Below are positions 1-6,494 of a stretch of 35,927 nt of DNA, piece after piece. This stretch comes from a virus. The notes beneath the pieces were generated by a model. The model made no database searches and had not been told where the DNA came from. It was given only the letters and a program-made list of their open reading frames with translations. The translations under genes were made by a program, and so were the position numbers. The stretch spans positions 1-35,927 of IMG/VR virus record IMGVR_UViG_3300022911_000012; one strand, written 5' to 3'. The stretch's first letter is position 1. Every line of letters begins with the position of its first letter.

Positions 1-345
1 CGACGCGGTCATGCTCGGCCGAGAGCCACGGAAGATGCGCTCGTCCTCGCCGCGATACCAGCCCACGCTGACCTCCGTGGCGACGTGGAAGTCATTGCCC
101 TCAGGGTCGCTGGCCGTGGTGACCAGGTAGGAGTCCATCTCCGGCGGGATCTCGGCGAGCATCTCCCGGAGCATTCCGATCGTCAGGCCGTTCGGCTCGC
201 CGATGGTCTCGACGCGATCCGCCGGGGCCGGCGAAGCGTCCTTGTGCGACAGGACGGCGCCGGCCCCGCGGTCGATCCAGAACAGCACCTCGCCGCAGCC
301 CTGGCAGCGGTAGCCGGACGTGGTGATCACGGTCTTGTCCATCAT
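1..345 (-). CDS. Hypothetical protein with CxxC motif (partial)
   Basis: The frame is open from ATG at 345 leftward to the window edge, so 115 N-terminal codons are visible and the C-terminus is missing. Near the N-terminus it has a CxxC pair (residues 14-17, CQGC) in a zinc-ribbon-like setting; a second pair is not seen. The rest is acidic and unfamiliar. Its ATG overlaps the stop of the upstream gene (ATGA), so translation is probably coupled. Function unknown. Confidence 0.75.
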   Translation of the reverse strand, partial: MMDKTVITTSGYRCQGCGEVLFWIDRGAGAVLSHKDASPAPADRVETIGEPNGLTIGMLREMLAEIPPEMDSYLVTTASDPEGNDFHVATEVSVGWYRGEDERIFRGSRPSMTAS

Positions 346-620
346 GCGGTCACGACCCCCAGCGTCGAGATCCAGACCCGGTCACGGTCGGCCAGGTCGT
401 AGAACAACGGCAGGTACTCCACGAACTCTTCGTAGGACTCGGCCGCGGCCAGATCCTCCGTGACGAGCACCAGCTCGTCCAGGTCGCCGGCTTCAGCCGA
501 CTCGCGATACCAGTCGCTGTCCTTGATACGTCGGACGATCTCGTCTCGTCTTTCGATCGAGAAGGAGTTCGAGCGCACCCACACGCCGGCGAACTCCAGG
601 ACTCTGGGCCATTCGGCCAT
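342..620 (-). CDS. Hypothetical acidic protein, 92 aa
   Basis: Starts at ATG 620 behind AAGGAGATGGC, a clear ribosome binding site; longer versions of this frame lack one. The product is acidic with a helical middle (IERRDEIVRRIKDSDW) and no membrane segment or Cys motif. It ends in an ATGA overlap with the next leftward gene. I do not recognise the family. Confidence 0.8.
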   Translation of the reverse strand: MAEWPRVLEFAGVWVRSNSFSIERRDEIVRRIKDSDWYRESAEAGDLDELVLVTEDLAAAESYEEFVEYLPLFYDLADRDRVWISTLGVVTA

Positions 621-634
621 GCCATCTCCTTTTC

Positions 635-1000
635 TCAGTAGGCCTCGGCCCGGGGGATCCACGGGCCGTCTTCGTCGAGCTGGCCGGCCGCATACTCGCC
701 GGCCGCGATCCGGCAGGCACGCCGGGCAGCCAGTCGGTCGCGTCGGCGCGCCAGTCGGCGGCTGGGCTGGCCGGTGCACATCGAGCAGCCGCAGATGTTC
801 GGGCCTCCCCACCACTGGACGTAGCACCGAGTCCGAGCCCAGTCGCCGGCGTAAAAGGCGGCCAGGAAGCGATCCAGATCGCAGGCCGGCCGCCCAGCGC
901 TGTCGCGAGTCGGGTGGTGGTGGAAGGCCTTCCAGTTGTTCTTGGTCAGCGGGTCCTGTGCCTGGACCCACGCGGGGCGATGAATGTCGGTGCGGGACAT
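635..1000 (-). CDS. MSRTD-family small protein, 121 aa
   Basis: Begins MSRTDIHRPAWV, matching in position the MSRTDKDLPFWV start of the next upstream gene (1078-1467), so the two look like paralogues that diverged after the first dozen residues. Short proteins with this start are, from memory, frequent in actinophages and uncharacterised. Residues around 70-75 hold CGCSMC, a possible metal site; the C-terminal half is Arg/Ala-rich. GGGAAGG lies about 8 nt before ATG. Confidence 0.85.
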   Translation of the reverse strand: MSRTDIHRPAWVQAQDPLTKNNWKAFHHHPTRDSAGRPACDLDRFLAAFYAGDWARTRCYVQWWGGPNICGCSMCTGQPSRRLARRRDRLAARRACRIAAGEYAAGQLDEDGPWIPRAEAY

Positions 1001-1022
1001 GTGACGACCTTCCCTTCGGCCG

Positions 1023-1041
1023 CCGGCAGGACTCCTGCCGG
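1023..1041 (-). terminator. Intergenic GC hairpin
   Basis: CCGGCAGG and CCTGCCGG form an 8-bp stem with a 3-nt loop between two leftward genes. There is no T-tract, so it may act as a weak terminator or an mRNA-stabilising hairpin. Confidence 0.4.
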
Positions 1042-1077
1042 ACTAACGCCTGTCGCCCATCGCGACCACCTCCTCGC

Positions 1078-1467
1078 TCACCAGTAGCTCCAGCGCGCCA
1101 TGTGGCGGTGCTGGGTCGTTGCCGGGATCGTGTCCACCTTGCCGTTGGCGTTGAACTCCTTCAGGGCCTCGCGGCATTCGTCGCGCACGCGGGCGCGCTC
1201 GGGGCCGGTGAACTCCAGGCGCACGTACCAGGGCGGAACGCCGATCGGGCCGTAGGGCCGGTAGTAGTGATCCCAGGTCGGGCGCCAGCTGCAGCCCTCG
1301 GCGCGGGTCCGCCAGGTCGTGTTGACGGGCCGGGTCCGTACGGGGTCGGTCGGCAGGTCGCACTTGCGGCGCCCAGTCTGCCAGCTCGCGTATTCGCAGG
1401 CGCGGTGGTCGGGTTCCCAGTATTCAGAGAGCACCCAGAACGGCAGGTCTTTGTCGGTGCGGGACAT
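1078..1467 (-). CDS. MSRTD-family small protein, 129 aa
   Basis: Starts MSRTDKDLPFWV behind AAGGAGGACGAG, a strong ribosome binding site. Rich in Trp, Tyr and Arg with scattered Cys (RRKC, EGCSW). It shares its N-terminal signature with the gene at 635-1000. It is the first gene after an 80-bp gap holding a promoter-like TATGCT and a dyad, so it may begin a transcript. Function unknown. Confidence 0.85.
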   Translation of the reverse strand: MSRTDKDLPFWVLSEYWEPDHRACEYASWQTGRRKCDLPTDPVRTRPVNTTWRTRAEGCSWRPTWDHYYRPYGPIGVPPWYVRLEFTGPERARVRDECREALKEFNANGKVDTIPATTQHRHMARWSYW

Positions 1468-1516
1468 CTCGTCCTCCTTAGAGGACCACGCGGTGTGGCC
1501 CTACTAAGGCGGATGC

Positions 1517-1543
1517 GCTGTCATACTCATGTGGGACAGCATA
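1517..1543 (-). promoter_or_regulatory. Possible leftward promoter with dyad
   Basis: On the minus strand TATGCT (1543 to 1538) could be a -10 box for the gene at 1467, although no -35 box is seen. An inverted repeat GCTGTC (1517-1522) / GACAGC (1535-1540) overlaps the expected start site and could be an operator. Confidence 0.3.
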
Positions 1544-1546
1544 CCA

Positions 1547-1783
1547 CTAGTGCCCGACATTTTTCCGGCGGATCGCATCGGCGCGCAGACGGCGCAGACG
1601 ATGAATCAGGACGGGCTCGGCGGCTTCCGCCTCGGGCCGGTCGATCAGCCTGTTCAGCAAGCCGTAGTAGCGGGTCGGCGTGAGCCCGAACTCGTCGCGC
1701 ATAGCGGAGTCCTTCTCGCCGCGCAGCCTCCACTCACGGTGCTCGAAGGCCAGAAAGGCGAGATCCCGCTCCGAGAGCGTCAC
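1547..1783 (-). CDS. DUF3263 protein
   Basis: 78 aa, close to full DUF3263 length. Diagnostic features are an N-terminal LSERDLAFLAFEHREW segment, a Gly-Glu-Lys turn, FGLTPTRYYGLLNRLIDRPE near residues 32-51, and a basic LIHRLRRLRADAIRR tail. The family is small, actinobacterial and predicted to be an HTH-like DNA-binding protein; its role is unproven. The GTG start at 1783 overlaps the previous stop by four bases (GTGA), so it is coupled to the DUF4031 gene. Confidence 0.9.
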   Translation of the reverse strand: MTLSERDLAFLAFEHREWRLRGEKDSAMRDEFGLTPTRYYGLLNRLIDRPEAEAAEPVLIHRLRRLRADAIRRKNVGH

Positions 1784-2100
1784 GCGGTCTCGCCGCGGAA
1801 GTACGGCCGGCGCGCAGACACCAGCTGGCCCATGTCGCGGAGCGGAATCGCGACGGCGCCGGCGGCGATGGCGGCCGTGCGGCGGGCGTCGACCACGTCG
1901 TAGTGGAAGTGGGCGCAGACGCCGTCGATGCTCGGGCAGGGGCCGTACTTGCAGTGCCCCTGGAACCAGCTGCGTCGCATCCCGATCCGCTCGGCGAACT
2001 GGTGCAGCTCCTCGACGCTGGTGGCGGTCAGGTGCGACCAGCGTGCGGTGATTCCCCCGACGCGCGCCTTGGCGCGAAAGTCGTCAACGTAGACGGTCAC
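1780..2100 (-). CDS. DUF4031 protein
   Basis: 106 aa beginning MTVYVDDFRAKARV, with WSHLTATSVEELHQFAERIGM and a HYDVVDARRTAAIAAGAV segment, which is the DUF4031 pattern. A Cys/His-bearing insertion (HCKYGPCPS...CAHFHYD, about residues 49-67) separates the two conserved halves. The family is common in phages and actinobacteria and has no established activity. It is encoded just upstream of, and coupled to, the DUF3263 gene. Confidence 0.9.
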   Translation of the reverse strand: MTVYVDDFRAKARVGGITARWSHLTATSVEELHQFAERIGMRRSWFQGHCKYGPCPSIDGVCAHFHYDVVDARRTAAIAAGAVAIPLRDMGQLVSARRPYFRGETA

Positions 2101-2104
2101 TGGA

Positions 2105-2299
2105 TCACTCCTTTTCCTGAGGGCAGGGCTGCCATCCGCCCTCGCACTGGTCGCATTGGTTCAGGAACTGCACGCCGTGCTCACACATGTCTCCGAAGGG
2201 GTGCGGGGAGTAGTGCCGCGGGAGTGCGGATTCGCCTGGCTGGACGAACGGGGCGTTGCCGGACCGGGTGAGCCGGTTCAGCCAGGACGCGATGCTCAT
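2105..2299 (-). CDS. Small Cys-rich protein, 64 aa
   Basis: ATG at 2299 follows GAGGAGGAGCGACC. The C-terminal half has C39, H41, C49, C52 and C59 (CEHG...CDQCEGGWQPC), a likely zinc site of the kind found in short phage zinc-finger proteins. It overlaps the upstream gene's stop (ATGA) and ends five bases before the DUF4031 start. Function unknown. Confidence 0.8.
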   Translation of the reverse strand: MSIASWLNRLTRSGNAPFVQPGESALPRHYSPHPFGDMCEHGVQFLNQCDQCEGGWQPCPQEKE

Positions 2300-2481
2300 G
2301 GTCGCTCCTCCTCTTGCGGGAACGGGACCACCAGGAAGGCGCGGTCGCAGTTGGCGTAGGGGCAGTGCAGGACGTCGTCCCAGGCGTGGCGCGGCGGCGG
2401 AACCCAGACGAGCCGGACGCGGGCCGGCACCTGGCACTCGTTCTCGCAGTCCATCACCGCGGGGCCGTCGATGACAGTCAC
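2296..2481 (-). CDS. Small protein with Cys pairs, 61 aa
   Basis: I chose GTG 2481, which overlaps the previous stop as GTGA; a much longer in-frame extension would run through the neighbouring gene. The product has C12/C16 and C40/C45 (CENEC and CPYANC), a plausible zinc ribbon, around a VRLVWVPPPRHAW core. Coupled at both ends. Function unknown. Confidence 0.7.
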   Translation of the reverse strand: MTVIDGPAVMDCENECQVPARVRLVWVPPPRHAWDDVLHCPYANCDRAFLVVPFPQEEERP

Positions 2482-2951
2482 TTCACCAGCCCGCACTTGT
2501 AGGAGGGCCGGCAGAAGCCGCCCGGCAGTCGGCCGCAGCACTGAAACATCACAGCCGGCTCCGCGCTCGTGTCTTCCGTCTTCCCGGGGCCGGCCTCCGC
2601 CGGGCGCGGGAGGGCCGGCAGCTCGACGCCCCACTCGTTGCCCACGAGATCCTCCGCGTCGATCTGGACTGATCCATCCGGATGGAACTCGATCTCTGTC
2701 CAGCCGCCGTCTGTGGTGTCCCATTCCAGCTGCACGCCGCCGGTGACCAACGGGACGATGCGCGGCTGCGGCAGCCTGGGCACCGCGGGGACGATCAGCG
2801 CCAGGCAGGTCAGAAACCGGCGCGCTGCTTCGATCGCGGCGCTGCTGATCGGCCTGGCGCCGTACGAATCCCAGCCCCGCCGCAACTGGGAGAACTCCGA
2901 GAGCTGCCTGTCCACGTACAGCGACCAGGGGAGCTGCTTGGGCTTAGGCAC
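2478..2951 (-). CDS. Conserved hypothetical protein, 157 aa
   Basis: The pattern RRGWDSYGARPIS, a helix, then PRIVPLVTGGVQLEWDTTDG and IEFHPDGS is, from memory, a recurrent small-protein pattern in phages and bacteria with no assigned function. A Cys-rich tail (CCGRLPGGFCRPSYKC, about residues 137-153) is added here. GTG start at 2951, overlapping the preceding gene by eight bases. Confidence 0.8.
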   Translation of the reverse strand: MPKPKQLPWSLYVDRQLSEFSQLRRGWDSYGARPISSAAIEAARRFLTCLALIVPAVPRLPQPRIVPLVTGGVQLEWDTTDGGWTEIEFHPDGSVQIDAEDLVGNEWGVELPALPRPAEAGPGKTEDTSAEPAVMFQCCGRLPGGFCRPSYKCGLVK

Positions 2952-3363
2952 GCTGGCTCAGCTCGTCGACCTGCTGACGCGCCGCCAGTACCGCGTTGCC
3001 TACGCCCTCCCTGAGTGCCTTCGCGCCGCGGTACTGGTCGAGCAGTTCGGATATGACCGCCAGCGCCTTTCCGTAGATGCTGGCCTCGGCGACCGCCATC
3101 GCCAGCGGGGAGGAGGCCAGGCTGGCGAGCGCAGCGGCGCGCGGGCCTTCGCAGTCAGGGTGGCAGTAGTCCAGGTTGTTGGCCTGCTCCCAGGTGGGGA
3201 TCCGGTCGCCGGAGACCATCTCCACGGTCCTGAAGGTTCCGCTCCGGGTGAGCACCCAGTCGGCGCCGACTGCCTCGACGCGGCGGCACGCGTACGAGTC
3301 CCGCCCGAACGAGCCGGCCGCGAAGCCGTGGATGACGTCGCCGGTAGTGAATCCGTGGGTCAT
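2944..3363 (-). CDS. Hypothetical phage protein, 139 aa
   Basis: The N-terminal half (GDVIHGFAAGSFGRDSYACRRVEAVGADWVLTR) resembles a small beta-rich module I recall from actinophage genomes without known function. The C-terminal half is Ala-rich and helical. It starts two bases after the preceding stop and overlaps the following gene by eight bases, in keeping with a single operon. Confidence 0.8.
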   Translation of the reverse strand: MTHGFTTGDVIHGFAAGSFGRDSYACRRVEAVGADWVLTRSGTFRTVEMVSGDRIPTWEQANNLDYCHPDCEGPRAAALASLASSPLAMAVAEASIYGKALAVISELLDQYRGAKALREGVGNAVLAARQQVDELSQRA

Positions 3364-3365
3364 TG

Positions 3366-3788
3366 TCAGCCGCCGATCTTCCAGTGATAGCTGTCGGGGC
3401 GCACCTTGGGCATCGGCAGGCCGTTCTCCTCGGCGATCTGCTCGATCTCCGCAGTCCGCCGGTCGAAGGCCTCGGCCTTCTTGCGGTCCAGCTCACGCGC
3501 CTCCGTCGGGGACGTCAGGCCGCGCATGAAGACGCCGACGACGAGAGCGACCGGCCACACCATCCCGATCACGGCGCCGAGAACGATGTCCATCCCCCGG
3601 TTCTCGGAGGAGACCAGAGGCTGGCCGTGGTCCTCGTGCGGCTTCTTGAAGCGCTGCTCCCAGCTTTCCCGAACAGACAGCTCGCGCTGGGCTTCCTGGT
3701 CGATCAGGTACAGCGCGGCGCTACGCGCGGTCCACAGCCAGCCGAGCCCGTAGCCGGTGCAGGCCACGATCCAGTCGATCGGCATCAC
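3366..3788 (-). CDS. Predicted membrane protein, 140 aa
   Basis: A hydrophobic stretch around residues 66-90 (IVLGAVIGMVWPVALVVGVFMRG) is a clear transmembrane segment, and residues 4-18 are also apolar. The flanks are charged, with a Lys/Glu-rich helical tail. The start is GTG 3788 (GTGA overlap with the previous stop) or ATG 3785; GGAGG lies just upstream and fits either. Function unknown. Confidence 0.8.
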   Translation of the reverse strand: MMPIDWIVACTGYGLGWLWTARSAALYLIDQEAQRELSVRESWEQRFKKPHEDHGQPLVSSENRGMDIVLGAVIGMVWPVALVVGVFMRGLTSPTEARELDRKKAEAFDRRTAEIEQIAEENGLPMPKVRPDSYHWKIGG

Positions 3789-4264
3789 AGAACCTCCGTC
3801 TTCGCGTCTGCGTCCAGGACGATGGCGGCGGCTTCCGCGCCGGAGCAGCAGGTGTCGCAGCCGTGGTCCTTGAACGGATCCTTGTCGTCAGGATCCACGT
3901 GGCCGATGCCGTGCGGGCAGTACCGCTCGATCACGCCGCGGTCGGCGCGCCAGTGCTGCGGCCAGCCCAGCATGTGGTGCCGGGTCGGCCAGTGGATGGC
4001 GCAGGGGCGCACGCAGACCGCTGCCCCGTGCGCCCACATCAGCTCGCCGCCGTTCAGCCTGACGTAGCCCCTGACGGCTGTGCGGTGCTCCGGCGTCGGC
4101 AGAGCCCTCCGCTCGACCCACTCGGAGAACTCCGGCCAGGTCAATCCGAGGTACTCGTGCAGCTGCAGACCAGAGGCCCGGTCGTCGTGCCAGCGATCGA
4201 TCCAGTCGTCAATGTCGCCGGCCAGTGCCCTGCCGTCGAAGTAGTCGTCGAGAAAGGTGATCAT
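3785..4264 (-). CDS. Hypothetical protein, Cys/His-rich C-terminus
   Basis: 159 aa. The first 60 residues (DDWIDRWHDD...LHEYLGLTWPEFSEWVERRALP) resemble a short helical module I recall from actinophage proteins. The C-terminal half carries CVRPC, CPHG and CDTCC groups that may bind metal. ATGA overlap with the preceding gene and coupling to the following membrane protein. Function unknown. Confidence 0.8.
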   Translation of the reverse strand: MITFLDDYFDGRALAGDIDDWIDRWHDDRASGLQLHEYLGLTWPEFSEWVERRALPTPEHRTAVRGYVRLNGGELMWAHGAAVCVRPCAIHWPTRHHMLGWPQHWRADRGVIERYCPHGIGHVDPDDKDPFKDHGCDTCCSGAEAAAIVLDADAKTEVL

Positions 4265-4590
4265 CGTACGACCGCGCCTACCTCATCGACGCGGAGACGG
4301 ACGATACGGCCGCGGCCCTCGGTCTCGTCGTTGGAGATGTCGTCGGCCGGCACGCCGGCCCGGTAGGCCTGCTCCAGCGCGGCGAAGGTGCCGCTGATGT
4401 AGACCGGCCGCTGGCCACCGTTGTCGAGCCAGCCCCAGTACGAGCCGTGCTCGTCCTCGACGACGTCGATCTCGGCGACACCGACACCATCGCCAAGCGC
4501 AGCCCAGCCGCGGGGGCCGAAGTGGAAGAACTCTCTGCCCTCGGCGCCGGCGTGCCGGCGCTGGGCGAACATCCGCCAGGTCTCACTCAT
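4261..4590 (-). CDS. Hypothetical protein, 109 aa
   Basis: Soluble, with aromatic and Gly-rich stretches (FFHFGPRGWAALGDG, YWGWLDNGG) and acidic patches. Overlaps the preceding gene by eight bases and the following gene by four. A second open frame on the same DNA (4278-4586) is low-complexity Ser/Arg and is a shadow. Family not recognised. Confidence 0.8.
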   Translation of the reverse strand: MSETWRMFAQRRHAGAEGREFFHFGPRGWAALGDGVGVAEIDVVEDEHGSYWGWLDNGGQRPVYISGTFAALEQAYRAGVPADDISNDETEGRGRIVRLRVDEVGAVVR

Positions 4591-4837
4591 GGGTGGGCTC
4601 CTTGGTCTCGCGGCCGAGCATGTGATCGATGGCGGCCCGGCGGTCCACCACGCGGATGGCGTTCGTGTCGCCGTAGCGCAGGAACCATTCCCTGGATCCG
4701 TCCCCGGCCGGCCCCCATGCCACAGCCGAAGGGCTCTTGGACAGCCCCTGGCTCAGGTAGAGCGCACCGCCGACCGCTTCGTAGACAGTCCGGTCGTCGG
4801 TCTGGTCGACAACCCAGACGCTGATCGTCTCAGCCAC
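4583..4837 (-). CDS. Hypothetical protein, 84 aa
   Basis: Short beta-rich protein (ISVWVVDQTDDRTVYEAVGGALYLSQGLS...WFLRYGDTNAIRVVDRRAAIDHML). It overlaps the upstream gene by eight bases and the next by eight, so it depends on operon translation. Family not recognised. Confidence 0.8.
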   Translation of the reverse strand: MAETISVWVVDQTDDRTVYEAVGGALYLSQGLSKSPSAVAWGPAGDGSREWFLRYGDTNAIRVVDRRAAIDHMLGRETKEPTHE

Positions 4838-5075
4838 TGATGTCCGCCTCGTGGGCGCCCGCCTGCAGCGCTGTGCGGCTGAGCATCCGGCTGAGCATCC
4901 GGATCCCGTCCGCCAGATCCTCCTCGTCGTACTCGATGATCCCGTTCCCGTCCTTGGTCACCGACAGCTTGATCAGCGGTCGACCGGAGCCCGGGTCGCC
5001 GATCATCACGAACACCTCGTCGTGCGCTTTGGCGTCCTCGACCCGAAGGCCGTCCACCTCGCTGGTGATACGCAT
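4830..5075 (-). CDS. Hypothetical protein, first gene of leftward operon
   Basis: 81 aa, acidic; ATG 5075 sits behind GGGAGTAAAT. It is the promoter-proximal gene of the leftward block, preceded by a TACGCT box on the minus strand and then the repeat-rich gene-free region. Function unknown. Confidence 0.85.
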   Translation of the reverse strand: MRITSEVDGLRVEDAKAHDEVFVMIGDPGSGRPLIKLSVTKDGNGIIEYDEEDLADGIRMLSRMLSRTALQAGAHEADISG

Positions 5076-5098
5076 ATTTACTCCCTTCCTGTGGGTTC

Positions 5099-5104
5099 AG
5101 CGTA
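5099..5104 (-). promoter_or_regulatory. -10-like TACGCT for leftward operon
   Basis: On the minus strand TGTACGCTG places a TACGCT -10 box about 24 bases before the start codon at 5075. No TTGACA-like box lies 16-18 bases upstream. The same TACGNT box precedes the starts at 7882, 9504, 11171 and 11537. Confidence 0.45.
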
Positions 5105-5352
5105 CAGCATCGCATACCACATGGGGAGAGTCGAACGGTACAAGGTTGCCCTGCTCAGCGGCCCGTCACGATGGGCGCCTGAGGGCCAGGCGCAGTGGGC
5201 GGCGCGGAGTGGGCGTTGGCAGCGACCTGGGCGGCCGGCAGTGTCAGCAGGGACAGGACGACGACCACAGCGACGCGTCGGAGATAGCGAGCACGAACAG
5301 CAGACATGGGAAGGCCTCTCGCAAATTCGGGTGGGTCGAACGTACCGCGAGC

Positions 5353-5602
5353 CTTGCGACCCCGCTGAAACGCCTGAAAATCCTAAGGTTTGGGACGATG
5401 TCCAATCTGCGTAGTATGCGGCCACCTTGCGACCCCCTATAGCAAACTTGGTTTGCCATAGATTTGCTATACGAATTTGATCTTGCGACCCAGTGATCTT
5501 GTAATACATCTGCAGGTCATCTGGGTTGTGACCCCCTTGCGACCCCCTTGCGACCCAGGGTCCAAGCCCGAGGCCCGCGCAGCAGACATGATCTTGCGAC
5601 CC
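5353..5602. repeat. CTTGCGACCC decamer array
   Basis: Exact direct copies at 5353, 5426, 5482, 5536, 5547 and 5593; an inverted GTCGCAAG lies at 6059. Spacing is irregular (56-73, 54, 11, 46 bases), which fits dispersed protein-binding sites better than a tandem repeat. Confidence 0.75.
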
Positions 5603-5824
5603 TGGCCTCACACACGCATAGCAATTGCCATCATGGGGTGTGACCATCGACGGTGCCAAAACGTGGGCTGACCTGCGTTTTGTCCATCAAGGAGATCGAC
5701 TCCGGCCCGCTGGCCCAGATAGATCCAGATCGATGTCATAGCAAATGCCATGGCAAATGCTATGGCAAAACACATAGCAAACCCGGTTTTACGTAGTTTG
5801 CCATTCGGTTGAATACATGATCAC

Positions 5825-5854
5825 TGAACGCTCGTTCACCTGAACGTGCGTTCA
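5825..5854. promoter_or_regulatory. Twin palindromic operator-like sites
   Basis: TGAACGCTCGTTCA (5825-5838) and TGAACGTGCGTTCA (5841-5854) are two palindromic 14-mers, each with 6-bp arms, separated by two bases. Their centres are 16 bp apart. This is the layout of a double operator for a dimeric regulator; TGAACG...CGTTCA arms are often seen for TetR-family proteins. No TetR gene was recognised in the window. Confidence 0.6.
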
Positions 5855-6024
5855 GGAAGCCGCGCGATAGCAAGTGCCATCAAAGTGCCCCTGACCTGGT
5901 GTTCCACTCACAGACCGTATAGCAAAACATGGCAAAACTGATGGCAAATGCCATGGCAAATGCTATGGCAAGTGTTATGGCAAACGGATAGCAAACGCAT
6001 GGCAAATCGATAGCAGAAGTAAGA

Positions 6025-6047
6025 AGTTACTAGCAGAGCTAGTAACT
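6025..6047. other. AT-rich perfect hairpin
   Basis: AGTTACTAGC / GCTAGTAACT is a perfect 10-bp inverted repeat with a 3-nt AGA loop, unusually AT-rich for this genome. It closes the repeat region just before the first rightward gene. Confidence 0.5.
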
Positions 6048-6132
6048 AAAGACCTCTTGTCGCAAGCTTCGCTGGCGACTGGCAAATGCCATCACCGATG
6101 AGGCGTCGGCGGAGATCGCTGTCGGGGTGTGG

Positions 6133-6138
6133 TACGTT
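6133..6138 (+). promoter_or_regulatory. -10-like TACGTT, leaderless arrangement
   Basis: TACGTT ends seven bases before ATG 6146, so a start site at the usual distance falls at or next to the A of ATG. No -35 and no ribosome binding site are visible. The same arrangement occurs before 8008 and 8524. Confidence 0.4.
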
Positions 6139-6145
6139 CTTCGGC

Positions 6146-6388
6146 ATGACGCCCCGGACCTTCATCGCCGCCACCGCCGACACCCTGCTCGGTGCCGCCG
6201 AGCGGCTCGACTGGGCCGAGGCCGACACCACCGCCGAGCAGGGCCGGAGCATGATCCTCGGCAACCTGCTGCGGCTGAGTTCGCTGAGCCTGGCGCTGAC
6301 CGCCGTCCCGTTCATCGTCATCGACGTGATCTTCGGCGAGATGGACCGAGCGACAGCCGGCGAGCCGCTGACCCCGGAACTCCGTTAG
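6146..6388 (+). CDS. Small predicted membrane protein, 80 aa
   Basis: The charged N-terminal half (FIAATADTLLGAAERLDWAEADTTAEQ) is followed by an apolar segment at about residues 45-68 (LSLALTAVPFIVIDVIFG), a likely single transmembrane helix. I chose ATG 6146, which has a TACGTT box right upstream, over ATG 6086 inside the repeat region. A strong bidirectional terminator follows. Function unknown. Confidence 0.65.
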   Translation: MTPRTFIAATADTLLGAAERLDWAEADTTAEQGRSMILGNLLRLSSLSLALTAVPFIVIDVIFGEMDRATAGEPLTPELR

Positions 6389-6439
6389 CGACTTCCACAC
6401 CAGGCTGTCTCACCAGCCAGGCCGTGTCACCGGCCAGAT

Positions 6440-6485
6440 ACGAAGAAGCCCCAGCCGTTTGCGGATCCAGCTGGGGCTTCTTCGT
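6440..6485. terminator. Bidirectional terminator
   Basis: ACGAAGAAGCCCCAGC pairs with GCTGGGGCTTCTTCGT in a perfect 16-bp stem with a 14-nt loop. It lies between converging genes (6388 rightward, 6495 leftward). The GAAGAAGCCC arm resembles the terminator at 10445. Confidence 0.85.
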
Positions 6486-6494
6486 GTCCGTTGA

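Larger units (their letters stand above)
5439..6090. repeat. ATRGCAAA octamer family, both orientations
   Basis: ATAGCAAA or ATGGCAAA recurs about twenty times, for example at 5439 (+), 5452 and 5463 (inverted), clustered at 5737-5810 and 5918-6018, with the last near 6080. Copies often abut as inverted pairs through ATGCCATGGCAAAT. The density and mixed orientation suggest cooperative binding of a protein or an iteron-like origin. Confidence 0.75.
5076..6145. other. Gene-free, AT-richer repeat region (candidate origin/control region)
   Basis: No credible gene in about 1.07 kb. Open frames on the minus strand here are built from repeats and lack ribosome binding sites. The region holds about twenty ATRGCAAA-type octamers in both orientations, six CTTGCGACCC decamers plus an inverted partial copy, two TGAACG palindromes and an AT-rich hairpin. 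It lies where leftward genes meet the mixed accessory block. An origin, a partition site or a regulator-binding array are all possible. Confidence 0.6.

Noticed and set aside
460-1683. 407-aa plus-strand frame
   Set aside because: It is the antisense of well-supported leftward genes with clear RBSs and overlaps.
5078-5659. 193-aa minus-strand open frame with repeated GSQ
   Set aside because: The repeated residues are translations of the CTTGCGACCC decamers; no RBS and no recognisable protein.
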